From NCBI GenBank assembly GCA_963995525.1, contig OZ023206.1, positions 63,150,366-63,214,365 of the forward strand: a stretch of 64,000 bases of DNA, read 5' to 3'. The position numbers and the translations under genes were made by a program. Shown in pieces: positions 41,100 through 53,520 of this stretch. The notes beneath the pieces were generated by a model. It was given only the letters and a program-made list of their open reading frames with translations. It was not told the DNA's origin and made no database searches. Numbering within the stretch: position 1 is the first letter of the stretch; the number at the start of each line of letters is the position of its first letter. The stretch is from Escarpia spicata. Its lineage: Eukaryota > Annelida > Polychaeta > Sabellida > Siboglinidae.

Positions 41100-42980
41100 A
41101 GAGGTTCAGTGTCGAGCATTCTTCGGTGAACTACATCAGTTTAGATATCGATGACATCACTGTATGTTTTCGCCATCTTTGATGGTACTGCATACCAGCT
41201 TCCTGACTTTTTGCTATACATCTGCATCTACCTATACCGGAAAAGAAGTGACAATTAACACGGCTCTGACATGTATGATATTTTTTATACGTGACAACAC
41301 ATTTATCAAAAGTCAATAATACAAGGTATTTGTATTCAATTCAACTATAACATTTAGCAGTGTCCATAAAAAATACATTAATTATCCAGCATTGTTGCAG
41401 TGGTAGGGTTTCATTGTCTTTGTGTTGCTGATAGTCAGTGGCAGCCAGCCGAGTTCTTGCAACATACACTAGGTACTTGTTATGTACAACATAAGTTTGT
41501 GGTGAAGTAATGGTATTGAAAGCGTTTTCACAGTTTTCAACAACAATCTGTTGATACACTGACAGCAGCATTTTATTTGTTTAAATTATCTATGTATCAT
41601 GAGGATTATTATATATTTTTCATGCCACATATCATTTTTATAAATTATTCTTTTTTATCACTGTTATATTTTAACAAATAATTTACATTATTTTTTGCGA
41701 GTTGTAAACACACACAAACTACACAATTTTCGAAATTGATATCATATTGATGTTTTTTTTAAGAATCGTAATATAGTTATTTTTATTTGATATTACATTT
41801 GTTACAACTAAACATCTTTCCAAGTATTTTTTTTTCATTGGTTTACATTTTATGGACATTAAATAAAAAAAATTGATGTTAAATACACATAATTGTTTAG
41901 TCACTAATTTTGTGAGTTGTAAACATATATAAGGCATCTAAAAACTACAACTTGCATTTGATATCACATGTACCAGTATAATATTATATGTGTGTGTTTG
42001 TGTGGTATGTAACTTGTAAACTTTTTAATTTCATTAACAGGTAAAAATATGTTGCACGGTCTTTTGCCCAATGGTCATTTGTCAAGCACGCAAGTATGAA
42101 AAGGTAATTTGCCCAGTTGTGAAACAATTACAATGATATGAGAGTGGCAAAGTTATTATTGTATATATATTGTAAAAGTGTAGTACGTAACAAACAAATA
42201 GACAATTTATTAACTAAGTACAGGTAGAACACAGATGGTCTGGAAAGAAGGTTACACGAAACAAAGTCGCAAAGTAATTTTATTCGAAAAATATAAAATA
42301 AATAAAAATAATAGCAATTTTTCACTGATAGTTCAACAAAACTTAGTTTGAGGAATTCAATAGTAAACTATGCAAAATACCCAATGCCTTTGTTATGATC
42401 TCAATGTGTCATCTTAACACTGCTAATTAATGAGGAGGACATTTGGCTGGCAGTGGGTGAACCCATGGCAGTGTCCACAAAGTTCTACTGTTTACTCAGA
42501 GGGTGGATTACCACCTGTTACTATCCAAGGATCAATATCCCCTTTGTTCTTTAGCTGGACTGCAAGGTGCCACTGCAAGCTGGCTAAACTTGTCTAAAGG
42601 CTGGCTGAGTCGGGACCGCTGAGTCACTGTAAGTCTTTAGAAGAAGATTCCAGCAGTTAGTCATATCTCTTATAAGAGCAACAAAGGCATTTTATTATGG
42701 ATTCCTTGGTTTGATTTAACAAACAAAAATGATTATGGCCTTTCAACTGCTTGCAACTGTGGTTATTAACTAGAGGTTTCTGCCTGGGAAAGTATGTTCC
42801 TTGAAGCGAAGCCTCTATGGCTTCAGTGTCATCAACGTGCAAACAATTTGTAAACTGTCCTGTCAGAAACCTAGCTGCCAACCAACTGTATTTGGATTGA
42901 ATCATGCAAAGTAAGATGAAGTGAATTAATTAAATGAAACGGAAAATAAATTTACCAAATTGTTCTACAAAATGTATGAA
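41100..42980. other. No gene recognised
   Basis: Very AT-rich sequence with T- and A-runs. A somewhat GC-richer patch lies at 42,420-42,640. Open frames are short and unsupported. Confidence 0.5.
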
Positions 42981-42989
42981 TGTAAAGTA

Positions 42990-43080
42990 TAATAATAATA
43001 ATAATAATTGCTTTATTCACAGACTCCATGCAACATACAAGTACATTATCATGGTGCTATAGTTGTGTTATAAACAACAG
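42990..43080 (-). mobile_element. LINE 3' terminus with (ATT)n tail
   Basis: On the minus strand the sequence reads GCATGGAGTCTGTGAATAAA and then an ATT run, a typical 3' end of CR1/L2-like LINEs. No coding part was recognised next to it. Confidence 0.55.
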
Positions 43081-43730
43081 TTACAATGTACAACATGAAA
43101 AATCACTCGTCAACAAAATGTATATACAGGGAACTGAACCAGTATTTCCATATTCTAGACACGTATTTCACATTACTATTAATAATGCTACGAATCAATG
43201 TTTTTTTAGAACTGCAGTTGGCATATAAATCTACATGTCAAATTTATAATAACAGCAGCACAGCTAGGTAAATTATTGTTAACAAACATTTCACTAGCAC
43301 TACAGCATCTGTTGTAACCTAACACCGTTCGAAATATATTGTTGTAAGAGACATACAATTTCCTGATAGCATAGTTATAAAAATTCCAAAATGCATGTTA
43401 TTGATAAATTGTAATGTTTTGGATGTGCTTTTTTCGGGAAAGACCAAAATAAAAAACAATAAAAAACATAACTTCTATAATTTACATGTACAAAAGGATT
43501 TGTAACTTAATAAAAACGTGGGCTGCAATTCTTTGTATAGTAACGGTAATTCTCTGCTCTCTCACATAAATCAGTCGCAAGCTATCGATAGTCGATACAT
43601 GTTATAGACATTTTCACAGTATTGAAGGGTGGTGGTTTTCTGAACATAATAAGCAACATAATAATTCATATTATATTCATACGAATAAATATGCGTGGCT
43701 GAGGCTGACTACTTTGAAATTACTAACCTG

Positions 43731-44070
43731 TCTCTAGAAGAAGTTTTGCGAATGCAGCGTCTGTTCTTAGACTTAGTCTTACTCCAGCCATTTCTTTTGT
43801 GACTTGTGAAGTTGTGTCGTTCTACAAATCCATACTGGTATATCCCAAATAAACCGTCTGGCGCGAATATTGTCGTTGTCTGCGTAATTTGGTCCTTTTT
43901 CGCTGAGTCGGTGACATATATGTCCGAGGACGTCCCATCGCCGGCGTAAATGCCATAAAATAAGAACGTGTTATAAACACTTGCGAACACTGTACTATCA
44001 ACAAAAACGGCTTGATCGAGGCACCAATCTTGAGGGTCAGAGGTCAGTCTCGCCCAAATTCGCAAACACG
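43731..44070 (-). CDS. Candidate internal exon of unknown gene
   Basis: The minus strand is open from about 44,070 to a good splice donor (GACAG followed by GTTAGT at about 43,730). It has no stops and better codon balance than the surrounding AT-rich DNA. The peptide has an aromatic-rich middle (FASVYNTFLFYGIYAGDG, then GLFGIYQYGF) and a basic end (KTKSKNRRCIRK) with one cysteine. I do not recognise the family. Possible acceptors lie near 44,075. No partner exon was found on either side. Confidence 0.35.
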
Positions 44071-44079
44071 ATACTATTA

Positions 44080-45100
44080 TATGAAGTTTCCACTTCCAGA
44101 TGCATGTCCAAGTTCAAGTAAGTGTTGCTAGTTTCGACTCCTTCGACTCGAAACCAAATTCGAAATAGTTCGCAGTTTGTTTATTAATTTCAACAAAACG
44201 AAGTAGCAAAATTGCACCAACGAACTAGGATATTATAGGGGATACTTGATAGCTTTGATTTTTCGGGAAATTAGTCAGAAAAGCGAGGAGGATGACAATC
44301 GAACTGATATTGCAGCTTTAATTAGCATAAGGCATACGTCTACTAATCAGTAACTTTGTTTGGGAGTACTTCACCACTGCCATTCGTGTTTCAGGAAAAA
44401 ACGCAAGGACCAAGTGACAACGGCAGTGACGCCAGCAGATAGCCAGACGACATTGACAGAAGCTGCGGTTTAACTGAAGAAGTCGAAATGCAGCACCATT
44501 TGCATAGTCGATCATTACACCGCAGAACCTGGCGTCGTTAATACTGCGTTTACATACATAACGAATCAGACAGTTCCTCGTATTTGGAATGCACGGCGCT
44601 GTTCGATAGTCTGGACCATCCTCGCAAGCCAAGGTTATTTGCCTTATAAAACTAGCCCTGGCAGAGTTCCTACTCGAAGTGCGGATGTTAGCTGACCCAA
44701 ATTAGTAACTGACTTCGACAGTCGCGACTGCGTCACCCGTGAGAACAGCACAAATACCCGCACTAATTTGAAGACGGGTGTGCGACTTCTGTGAATCCCA
44801 ATAATAAGGCCGCGGTTGTTTAAAATACATTTTATTATGACCACCTGACCTTTTTTTGTTTGTTTTTGTGTGACATGTTTCAATGTAAGTTTAATGTTGA
44901 ATAGTTGTTATAGCATAGTATTATCTGATAAAAGTGTATCCTTATTTAATATGTTATTTCATAGTTGGCCTGAGAGCCTATCATCGTCTCTACCCGATTC
45001 TGGGGTAAAGCCCCCTACCGGTAACATTAGCTGGAGCTTAATAATCCAGGCATTTGTGATGGGACAATGCTGCTACCTCAAAGCGCCTGGATAATCGAGG
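44080..45100. other. No gene recognised
   Basis: Mixed sequence with short unsupported frames (minus 44,318-44,632 and 44,644-44,883). A weak inverted repeat around 45,040-45,092 pairs ATAATCCAGGC with GCCTGGATAAT. Confidence 0.45.
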
Positions 45101-45286
45101 CTAAACTATGACCAGACAGTCTTCAATAATTACCCCTTCGGACCGCGTGCTATATAGATACCCTAAGTGGGACGTCACGCTACAGGGCTGGTTCCAACAA
45201 ATGTCTCCCGTCGTATCTGTTAGCATGGTGTTATGTTTTGTTCCAAACTGTAATCATTATTCTGAAAGTCATACTTGTTATTCTTT

Positions 45287-46252
45287 ATGGTTTCCATAAG
45301 TTGAAAGTGAGAAGCATGTATGGGTGAAACAAATTAGGTATTTTATGTATTCTGGAACGTAAAAACGATATTTTAATGCAAGCTACATGATCGCAATAAC
45401 AAAATTGATCGCGGTGCAAAATATGTTTTGTTGTGAGTCACGGTACTTTTATCGTAACATACGGAAGTATAACCTGTCAACATCATACACTATGCATGGG
45501 GGAGAAATAATTCATAATAGCGCTATGTTTGAAAATATGCTGTGAAAACTACAAGAAATTTGTCCAAATCCAAGACTATAACCAGTTTTCGTGGTAGCAA
45601 GGCTCCCAGTTATATGTCCATAGACATTTGTGAACTTAATTATTATATGCAATACATATTATTAATATTACTGTTAATTAACTGCATAATGTGTTTATTA
45701 ACTTTGTATAGTTAGTAATTTTGCTAACAGCATATTTACATTTTTTTAAAATGTGTCAATAGTCATGTTGCTGCCATTCTACATACGCGTCGGAACGTGA
45801 TGAATATATCATCAAAACCCTCCAATTGCAGTATCTCTAAAAATCCAACTGCACCCCTCTTGAGGCTCACTAAAATCCCCAACTGTATCCCCACATAAGT
45901 TTCCCTAAAACCTTCCGATTGCATTCTCCTTGAGGTTGATCAAAAACCCTAACTTATATAATGACCGCACCCTAACTTTTCAGCCTGAAATTTATTTTGT
46001 TCCTTATTTCACGATATTATCAAATCCTTCGATATTGGGAATTTCGTACTTGAATTAAATAGTATTGACAGGTTCTCCTTTCGCGGTGAGTTTAGCGCGA
46101 TGCACAACAAAAAACTATGCTGCACCGCGACCGATATTGTCAATGTGATGAAATAGCTTTCGTTACAAAATAATTTTCTCGTTCCAGAATATTAAAAATA
46201 CCAAATTTGTTTCACCCATATTTGCTTCTCACTTTCAACTCATGGTAACCAT
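45287..46252 (-). mobile_element. Foldback element, copy 2
   Basis: Read on the minus strand from 46,252, the sequence follows copy 1 (15,250 onward) in order through the left arm and the following middle segment. It then passes to a shortened right arm that ends at 45,287 with the same TGGTTTCCATAAGTTGAAA terminus. It is about 560 bp shorter than copy 1 because part of the middle and right arm is missing. Confidence 0.8.
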
Positions 46253-46501
46253 GCCTTTCAGAACATTTATTACAGTGTAGAACAAAACACAACACCATGC
46301 TAGCACATACGACGGGATACATTTGTTGGAACCAGCTGGGCCGGTTGCTAAGCAGCGTGACGTCATCACTTCGGTTCTCTATTAATTACTGATCTACAGC
46401 ATTTTCACAATATTATTACAGTGTATTATAGACTGTAATAATTTGATAAAAAAGCTCTTCTTTGCCATATGTCATTGTTTATTTCATTTTCATTTTGCCC
46501 G

Positions 46502-46679
46502 ATTTTCTGTTTGCCACCCACATGAGAAACATTAAGTACACCATATTACACATATACTGTATGTTACAAACACAATCTCACCCAAGAATAACACTCATAA
46601 AAAGTTTACTAATTAGTCTGTGTTATATGAGCTACGTGTATAATATGGTGTATTTAATGTGAGGGGCAAACAGAAAATT
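46502..46679. mobile_element. Small MITE, about 180 bp
   Basis: Arms at 46,502-46,554 and 46,631-46,679 are imperfect inverted repeats. They share ATTTTCTGTTTGCC at the tips and TACACCATATTA further in. It sits between the foldback copy 2 and module X copy 2, in sequence missing from the other locus. Confidence 0.75.
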
Positions 46680-46904
46680 ACACGATTTCTCATCTGCATA
46701 CGCATTTTAAAATAGGTTAAGCCAAACTTTATTTCGTATTGGTTAAATACAACTATTCTTCAAAATTAGCATTCCAGCACAATATTGAAAACTATGATTT
46801 GTGTTAAGCCAGATGAGTTTGTCTACCGGGTTTACAGCTTGTAAGAAATACTCTCGCTACACATCTTAAGTTGTTGATTGTTGAGAATAGCTTCTTTGAC
46901 AGTC

Positions 46905-47495
46905 GGTGGTTACTTTAATCAGCATACTAAAAACAAAAAGCCGCACCTCTCGTTTACTTTTTAATAGAGTTCTGATAAGAAATCATGAATTATTTTATAT
47001 GGCTTAATTTATGTGCTCATAATTATTAAATCATCGTCACCCCGTTTATTAACCAATATTTTGTATATATCTGTCACCTCCGAGTGACTACAACTAGGAC
47101 TCATAATTTTACATTTGGTGTAAAACTGGCTTCTTGTGTATTTGTTACCCCATGCGTTTACATAACAGGAGACCCTGGGATAGTGTAAAGTCCTTCTGCA
47201 AGGTTAATTGGATGCAATCGTCCTTTGACACACATTCCTCTTTTGACTCCACTTTTCATACATGGCATTGGGTACAGACCCCTCAGCCAGACTTCCATAC
47301 ATTCAGTGGTGATCACTTAATAAATAAGGGTTCACCCTTTACCATCTGCACAAATCGGGCTTTCTCTGAATTCTTTGTAATGAATGAACAATATCCAGCA
47401 GTTTTTAGGAGGGGGTTAACGGTTTTGAGAAACGTGGAATAAAATTAGTGGTTCACATTTTTCACGTGAACCCCCTCTGGCTACGGGCCTGTTAA
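46905..47495 (-). repeat. Dispersed repeat module X, copy 2
   Basis: Minus-strand sequence from 47,495 to 46,905 follows 14,582-15,236 almost base by base, including the AGAGGTGCGGCTTTTTG block and the GTAACCACCGACTGTCAAAG end. Confidence 0.8.
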
Positions 47496-47898
47496 GAGTA
47501 ATTTCATGTGCAGTTACCTTCCCCAAATTCACCATAGCATTAAGAACACTATACTTATTAATTACCGAGGAATAAACTCGGTCCGTTTAAGATCGCCGTC
47601 GGCTCAGTATTGGAGATGGACGGGTAGACAGAGCAGTAACTACTGAGCTGGAACGTTTTTGAGAACAACTAAACTCGGGGAATTACAGGAGCAAAGGGGG
47701 TGGGTGATTTGTGGGAACATATTGGGGAGCAGCTGAGCTCAAAAATAAGAATAGTAAGAAGCCAAACACGTGTGGATATTTATGATGCCGATCGAGGCAG
47801 GTCGACTTACAAAACAGCGGAAATGGTGAAACAGCGAAGCCACAGTATAGAAGCAGACCACATTATAAGATGGGAAGACTATTATGCGCATGTGCGTG
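47496..47898. other. No gene recognised
   Basis: Ordinary mixed sequence before a TG microsatellite. No motif was found that could supply the missing N-terminus of the pogo transposase. Confidence 0.45.
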
Positions 47899-47907
47899 TG
47901 CGCGCGC

Positions 47908-48000
<93 letters not shown>

Positions 48001-48035
48001 AGTGAGTGTGTGTGTGTGTGGTGTGTGTGTGGTGT

Positions 48036-48094
<59 letters not shown>

Positions 48095-48150
48095 TGTGGT
48101 GTACGTGTGCGTGTGCGTTTGTGCGTGTGCGTGTGATTGTGTGTGTAATA
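47899..48150. repeat. CGTG/TG microsatellite
   Basis: (CGTG)n at 47,900-47,952 is followed by TG runs with GTGTACGTG breaks. It replaces the region where the N-terminal half of the adjacent transposase would be expected. Confidence 0.95.
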
Positions 48151-48256
48151 CTGTATTAATACATTGTGATATGCGATGCTTACGATCACAAATGGTTGGT
48201 AGCATCAATTTGTAATAACGTTTGTTTCACTCGCTAGGTGGCGATACTGTATCAGT

Positions 48257-49852
48257 ATGTTACCCCCGCGGTATGGTGACCACCTAATAAATCCTGCGTA
48301 TTACTTTTTGGTAATTTGTGAACGTTTTATGCGACCATGCTTTGATAAAGACACAAGTTATGATTGTTTATCCAAACGGATATGGAATGTCGATGAGACG
48401 GGATGCACCACGGTCCAGAAACCAGCGAAGGTTATTGCGACAACCGGTAGCAAACAGGTCGGCGCCATAGTGTCAGCGGAACAAGGACAACTCGTGACAC
48501 TCTGTTGTGCGGTAAACGCTGTGGGGAATAGCGTACCCTCGATTTTCATCTTTCCGAGAGTGAACTATCGAGACAACTTCGTCAATGGTGGCCCGGTAGG
48601 GTGTGTGAGCACAGCGCACCCTTCCGGGTGGATGACCGCGTCTGGTTTCCTGACCTCCATGAAGCACTTCGTGGCTCATGTTCGACCGTCCCCCACGGAT
48701 AAAGTGCTCTTGTTGCTGGACAATCACATATCACACTTGTCAATCGATGTAATCCAGTATGCCAAAGACAACATTGTGGTGATGGTGTAATTTCCCCCGC
48801 ATTGCTCGCATAAGCTGCAGCCACTGGACCGGTCAGTGTATGGACCACTTAAAAGGTACTACAACGTGGCATGTGATGGTTGGATCGTCTCACACAAGGG
48901 TCGCACCATGACGATCTATGACGTGCTGGCGATGGTGGGACTGGCGTTTCCGAGGGCCATGACTCCAGGGAACATCCAGGCAGGATTCAAAGTCTCTGGC
49001 ATATTCCCGTTCGATCGAGATATATTCACTGACGATGAGTTCCTACCGGCTGACGTCACTGATAGGCCACCTCCCCGGGTGCAAGAAGCAGCAGGTGTCA
49101 GAGACGCGCCTCTACCCGGCGACGCAGCAGGCGTCAGAGAAGTGCCTTTACTCGGCGACGCAGCAGGCGTCAGAGACGCGCCTCTATCCAGCGACGCAAC
49201 AGGCGTCAGAGATGCGCCTCTACCCGGCGACGCAGCAGGCGTCAGAGACGCGCATCTACCCGGCGACGCGACAGGCGTCAGAGATGCGCCTCTACCCGGC
49301 GACGCAGCAGGCGTCAGAGACGCGCCAATCCTCGACGAAGCGTCTACGTCAATGGCAGCAGGCACAGCGGGCATAGGTCATCAATCGACGCCGTCGACGC
49401 CAGCATGTGCATCTTCGCGCCGCGAACAACCTCTCACACCGGAAGACGTGCGTCCATTCACGAAGGCGCCCCCGCGGAAAACAACCCATCGCGGCAAAAA
49501 GCGAGGACGGTGCATGATCTTAACTGACACCCCGTGAGGAATGCGATTGAGGCGGACGCCGCCAAGCGGGAGGCTAAAGTGAAAGGAACGGTCAGCCGTA
49601 AAGTGGCGCGATCACTCGTTCAGAAGAAAGACGCGAGTTTGCCAAGCGACAGAAAAATACGGAAGAGGAAACGTGCCCATGCCTCGTTTGTGACGAGCCG
49701 TTCAGCAATAGCAGACCCGGCGAGAAGTGGGTCAGCTGCACTGAATACGGGAAATGGGCTCATGAGGATTGCACGGGCGGTGATCGGTGTTATGTGTGTC
49801 ACAATTGTGACTCCGATTGATGCATTTGATTTCGATCACGTCTTTGACAAAC
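48257..49852 (+). pseudogene. pogo/Tigger-type DDE transposase, 5'-truncated
   Basis: The sequence encodes the DDE domain of a pogo-family transposase. It has KRIWNVDETG with the first Asp (48,392-48,394), LLLDNHISHL with the second Asp (48,719-48,721), and FPPHCSHKLQPLD with the third Asp (48,827-48,829). A VSGIFPFDRDIF block, a linker with a 12-residue repeat, and a cysteine-rich end (CLVCDEPFSN... CYVCHNCDSD, a PHD-like finger) follow. The enzyme family cuts and pastes DNA at TA sites. A TAA at 48,788-48,790 interrupts the frame just before FPPHC. Frameshifts after LTDTP (about 49,535) and before the finger (about 49,670) follow, and one finger cysteine is a tyrosine. The N-terminal HTH/CENP-B DNA-binding half is missing. 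Confidence 0.88.
49083..49330 (+). repeat. 36-bp coding minisatellite in the transposase linker
   Basis: About seven in-frame units of a 36-mer encode AAGVRDAPLPGD with small changes (A/T, D/E, P/L/S). The unit is GC-rich compared with the window. Confidence 0.93.
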
Positions 49853-49859
49853 ACACTTA

Positions 49860-50105
49860 CCCTTAACATTAATAAATGGTTGCTTTAAAATCACATTGGC
49901 GTCTTAAATATGGTGCGTCAACCTACCCCGGTGTGTGCGTCATCCCGCCCCGTATACGGGGCAAGTTGGCGCAGGTGACACGATGTTAAATAACAAGCAA
50001 TACGACAAATAGCATTTCACTTGTGAAATGCATGAATGCGTATATTAATAGGTGATATAATTTGGAATGTCGTCACGCTATTATGATTTACCAAAATAAT
50101 ACAGT
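49860..50105. other. Spacer between pogo relic and LINE-C
   Basis: This includes a CCCCGTATACGGGG palindrome near 49,947-49,962 with GTCAACC and AGTTGGC on its sides. It could be a transposon end, but no matching inverted end was found upstream. Confidence 0.35.
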
Positions 50106-50400
50106 ATTTGCTAAATATGAGTTTTTGTGTAAATCGCGTCAACCAGCCCCGGTCTCCCCTTTCAACCTCACTACCCGCCGCTGATGCTGTATCTACATCA
50201 CGATCCACCACTGTTGCTGCTATATCAACATCAAGACCCGCCGCTGATGCTGTATCAACTCCACGACCCGCCCCTGCTGCTGCATCAACCTCACGACCCG
50301 CTGATGCTGCTGTGTCAACCCCACAACATGTTGCTGATGATGTGTCAACCGCTCTACCACAACCAACATCAACCACGGGTAACACCACTCCTCCACCACT

Positions 50401-50793
50401 GTGGACCGTGGTTGTCGCAAGAAATGCAAAAAAACGTCCAAGTCGGCCTTCTCCAAAACGTCCAAGCCGTCCTCGTCTAAATATAAACCACATACCATGA
50501 CTACAGGCAATTCTACCAAGTGTGGACTCATATCTGCTGAATACTTCTTAACAGGACTTCACGCAGATACAACTTGTGCCAAAATTTCTACTTATGTGAC
50601 AACTATTTTGAACATGAAATGCTCATGTGAACGCTTACCAACTAAACATGACGCTTATTCATCCTTCAAACTCTGTGTGGACATTGCTAAATCGAACTTA
50701 CTCTATGATGCCAATCTCTGGCCTGCTGGAACAAAGATTGGACGGCACTTTCTGCCTAGGAAGCACACAACAACAGATTCGACTCACCTGTAA
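50401..50793 (+). pseudogene. LINE-C ORF1, gag-like
   Basis: A 130-codon frame begins lysine/serine-rich (KKCKKTSKSAFSKTSK) and continues with AEYFLTGLHADTTCAKI, CSCERLPTKHDAYSSFKLCV and LWPAGTKIGRHF. This pattern is seen in the RNA-binding ORF1 proteins of some invertebrate LINEs. It is followed within 30 bases by the start of the endonuclease. The upstream repeat-containing frame (50,108-50,500) overlaps it, so a frameshift may have split one original ORF. Confidence 0.6.
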
Positions 50794-51438
50794 ACTGTCA
50801 ACTCCGTATTGCTTCATTTAATGCCAGAAGCTTACGGAACACGGCGACGCGCTTAACATTTTAAAATCCTGTGATATTCTTGCAGTGCAAGAACATTGGC
50901 TCTCCAAACATTGCCTTTCCTATCTCAATTCTGTTCACCCTGATTTCAATGCCAGAGGTATTAGTTCTATTGAATTTTGTGATGGTTTGAGTGGACGCCC
51001 TCATGGCGTGCTTTGCTTTTTATGGAGACGTTCACTCGACCCATTTATTGAACCTATAATTTACGACGATGAGAAAAGACTCCCTGGTCTGAAAGTCATC
51101 ACGTCTAATGCCACTATTCTGATTCTTAACGTATATTTACCGTAACAGAGTGATGACAATTCCGATGAATATAAAGCCCATTTAGGCAAGATACAGGCTA
51201 TAAGTGATTCATTTGAATCAGCTAACATATTCAACATTGGGGATTTTAATGCGGAAATTAACAAGCCCAATCTGTTTTATCCAGTTCTCAGTGCTTTTAT
51301 TAATGAATGTCACCTTATTTCAAGTGACATTAAGTGTCTCCATTCTGATGCTTTTACTTATGTCAGTGATACTCATGGCTCAAGGAGCTGGCTGGACCAT
51401 GTGGTCAGCACTCACTCCAGTCATCATCAATCTCTGAT

Positions 51439-53070
51439 ATGGTAGTTAATTATGATTGTGTCTCTTCGGACCACCTACCCTTATGCTTTACCATATCTGT
51501 CAACTTATTACCTACTTCTGCAGCATACACTCAGGAGCAAATTCGACAGCCTTGTCCTATGTGGGGGGCTGCCACTCACCAAGACCTTCACAACTATTAC
51601 ACTCAAACCAGTGTGCTTTTATCTGCCATTGATGTACCTCATGATGTTTTATGCTGTACCGACCCGAATTGTAATGATGAAGCCCATCAGATACTGCTAT
51701 GCCAATTGTATGAAGACATTATTAATTCACTCAGGGATGCCTCTGAAGTAATACCTACTAAGACACATAACATATCTTCAAAGTACGCCGTTCTTGGTTG
51801 GAATGATAATGACAGAGACTCCCACCAGGTTGCTAGAGAGTCTTTTCTAATATGGCGGTCTGCAGGGAGTCCCCAACACGCTCCTTTTTATGACATAATG
51901 AAAATCAACAGTGCTCAATTTAAACATAATAAAAGACTGTGTGAAAAAAATGCTGAAACCCTTAAAGCCGAACGACTTGCTTCAAAACTAAGTAGTAATG
52001 ACTATAAAAACCGGAAGGATATCAAACAAATTAACAATGCCAAGTTGAGAAATCCTAGCAATGTTGGCGGTGCATGTGGTGCTGAAAATGTAAAGAATAT
52101 GTGGCTTCATCGCTACCAGTTTCTACTTAATTCTGTACCTGTCTCTCAATCACATACAAAAAATATTGACATATATTGCAGCAATATGCAATTTAATGAC
52201 CAAATGATGGTTGATGCTAAACAAATACAAGAAATAATTCAGGCGATGCCTACAGGAATAACTCCTGGTTATGACTGTATAAGTAATGAACATTTTAAGT
52301 ATGCTAATGAAAAACTGCATGTTTATATGTCACTGCTATTCAGCAGCTTGTTAATTCATGGGTTTTTACCAGATGCTATGATGGTCACAATAATAGCTCC
52401 AATAAATACAAACAAACCTGGTGATTTGTCTGATAACAATAACTACAGACCTATTGCTCTTGCAACAATTGCTAGCACATTATTTGAATCTATAATATTA
52501 TCAAGGGCTACCATTTTCTTCACAACGTGTGCCAACCAATTTGGATTTAAAAAGCATCACTCATCTTTAATATTTCTATTAAAAGAACTGTTTCGACACT
52601 ACACAGTGAATGGCTCTTCTATGTATGTCGTTATTCTGGATGCCTCCAAGGCCTTCGACAAAGTGAACCATAGCAAGCTATTCACTAAACTAGTTGACCG
52701 TGGCTGTCCTGCTTACATTGTGCGCATTCTGTATCACGGGTACAGTACCCAGAAATTCCCTGTCAGATGGTGTCAGAGCTTTTCTAGATTTGTTACTGTC
52801 TCAAATGGTGTTAAACAAGGTGGAATCCTTTCTCCCCACCTTTGTAATGTGTACATGGATGACTTAAGTGTAAATCTTAATAAATTACAAATTGGATGTC
52901 GTTATGTAGGCACCATAATGAACCATTTGATGTATGCAGAAAATCTATGTATTTGTTCACCTAGTGTTTCTGGGTTGAGAAAACTAACATATTGTTGTGC
53001 CAAGTATGGCGAAATGTTTAATATAACATATAATGCCAACAAATCATATTGTATGGTTATTGACAACTAA
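51439..53070 (+). pseudogene. LINE-C reverse transcriptase with YAEN active site
   Basis: A 543-codon open frame covers the end of the endonuclease (SSDHLPLCF) and the RT domain: GITPGYDCISNEHF, NNNYRPIALATIASTLFE, VVILDASKAFDKVNH, and SNGVKQGGILSPHLCNVYMDD. The catalytic segment reads LMYAENLC where active enzymes have YADD. Both catalytic aspartates are therefore replaced (D to E and D to N), which should abolish polymerisation even though the frame is long and intact. A stop ends the frame where sister elements would continue. Confidence 0.85.
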
Positions 53071-53520
53071 CCTCAGGACATGAAAAACAGTCATCCTGTC
53101 ACTCTCAATAATCGTCCGTTACCTCACACTATCAAATGCAAATATATGGATCTTATAATTAACAATAATCTTACTGACGATGACGACATTGCCAGACAGA
53201 AAAGATCCCTCTATGCTCAGACCAGCTCTAACATTAAAACTTACCTATTTCTCTCTTACTGTGATACTATGTACACCTCAAGTCTTTAGTGTAAATCTAA
53301 AAAACAGAGTTTGAAAGATATTACTGTTGCCTATAACAACAGTTTTATAATTTTACACAATTTGTCATCACGCTGCAGTGCAAGTTTTATGTTAGCTACA
53401 AACTGTGTTAAATATTTTAATGAACGTATGCGTTCATCCATATATAGCTTATTACGTCGTCTTGAACGGTCTGAAAATCCACTTTTTTTTAAATTATTAT
53501 TATACTGATATACATTTTAG

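Larger units (their letters stand above)
50108..53520 (+). mobile_element. LINE-C, nearly full-length APE-type LINE
   Basis: In order the element has a proline/serine/alanine-rich N-terminal segment with a 10-11-residue repeat (50,150-50,360), and a gag-like region (50,401-50,793). An APE endonuclease follows (SFNARSL near 50,815, VQEHWL near 50,885, GDFNA near 51,240, SSDH near 51,466), then an RT (51,439-53,070). The C-terminal block (RQKRSLYAQ near 53,190, LHNLSSRCSASFMLATN near 53,355) ends near 53,510. Frameshifts near 50,850 and 51,430 and stops at about 51,145, 53,070 and 53,289 break it. Clade not assigned. Confidence 0.85.
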
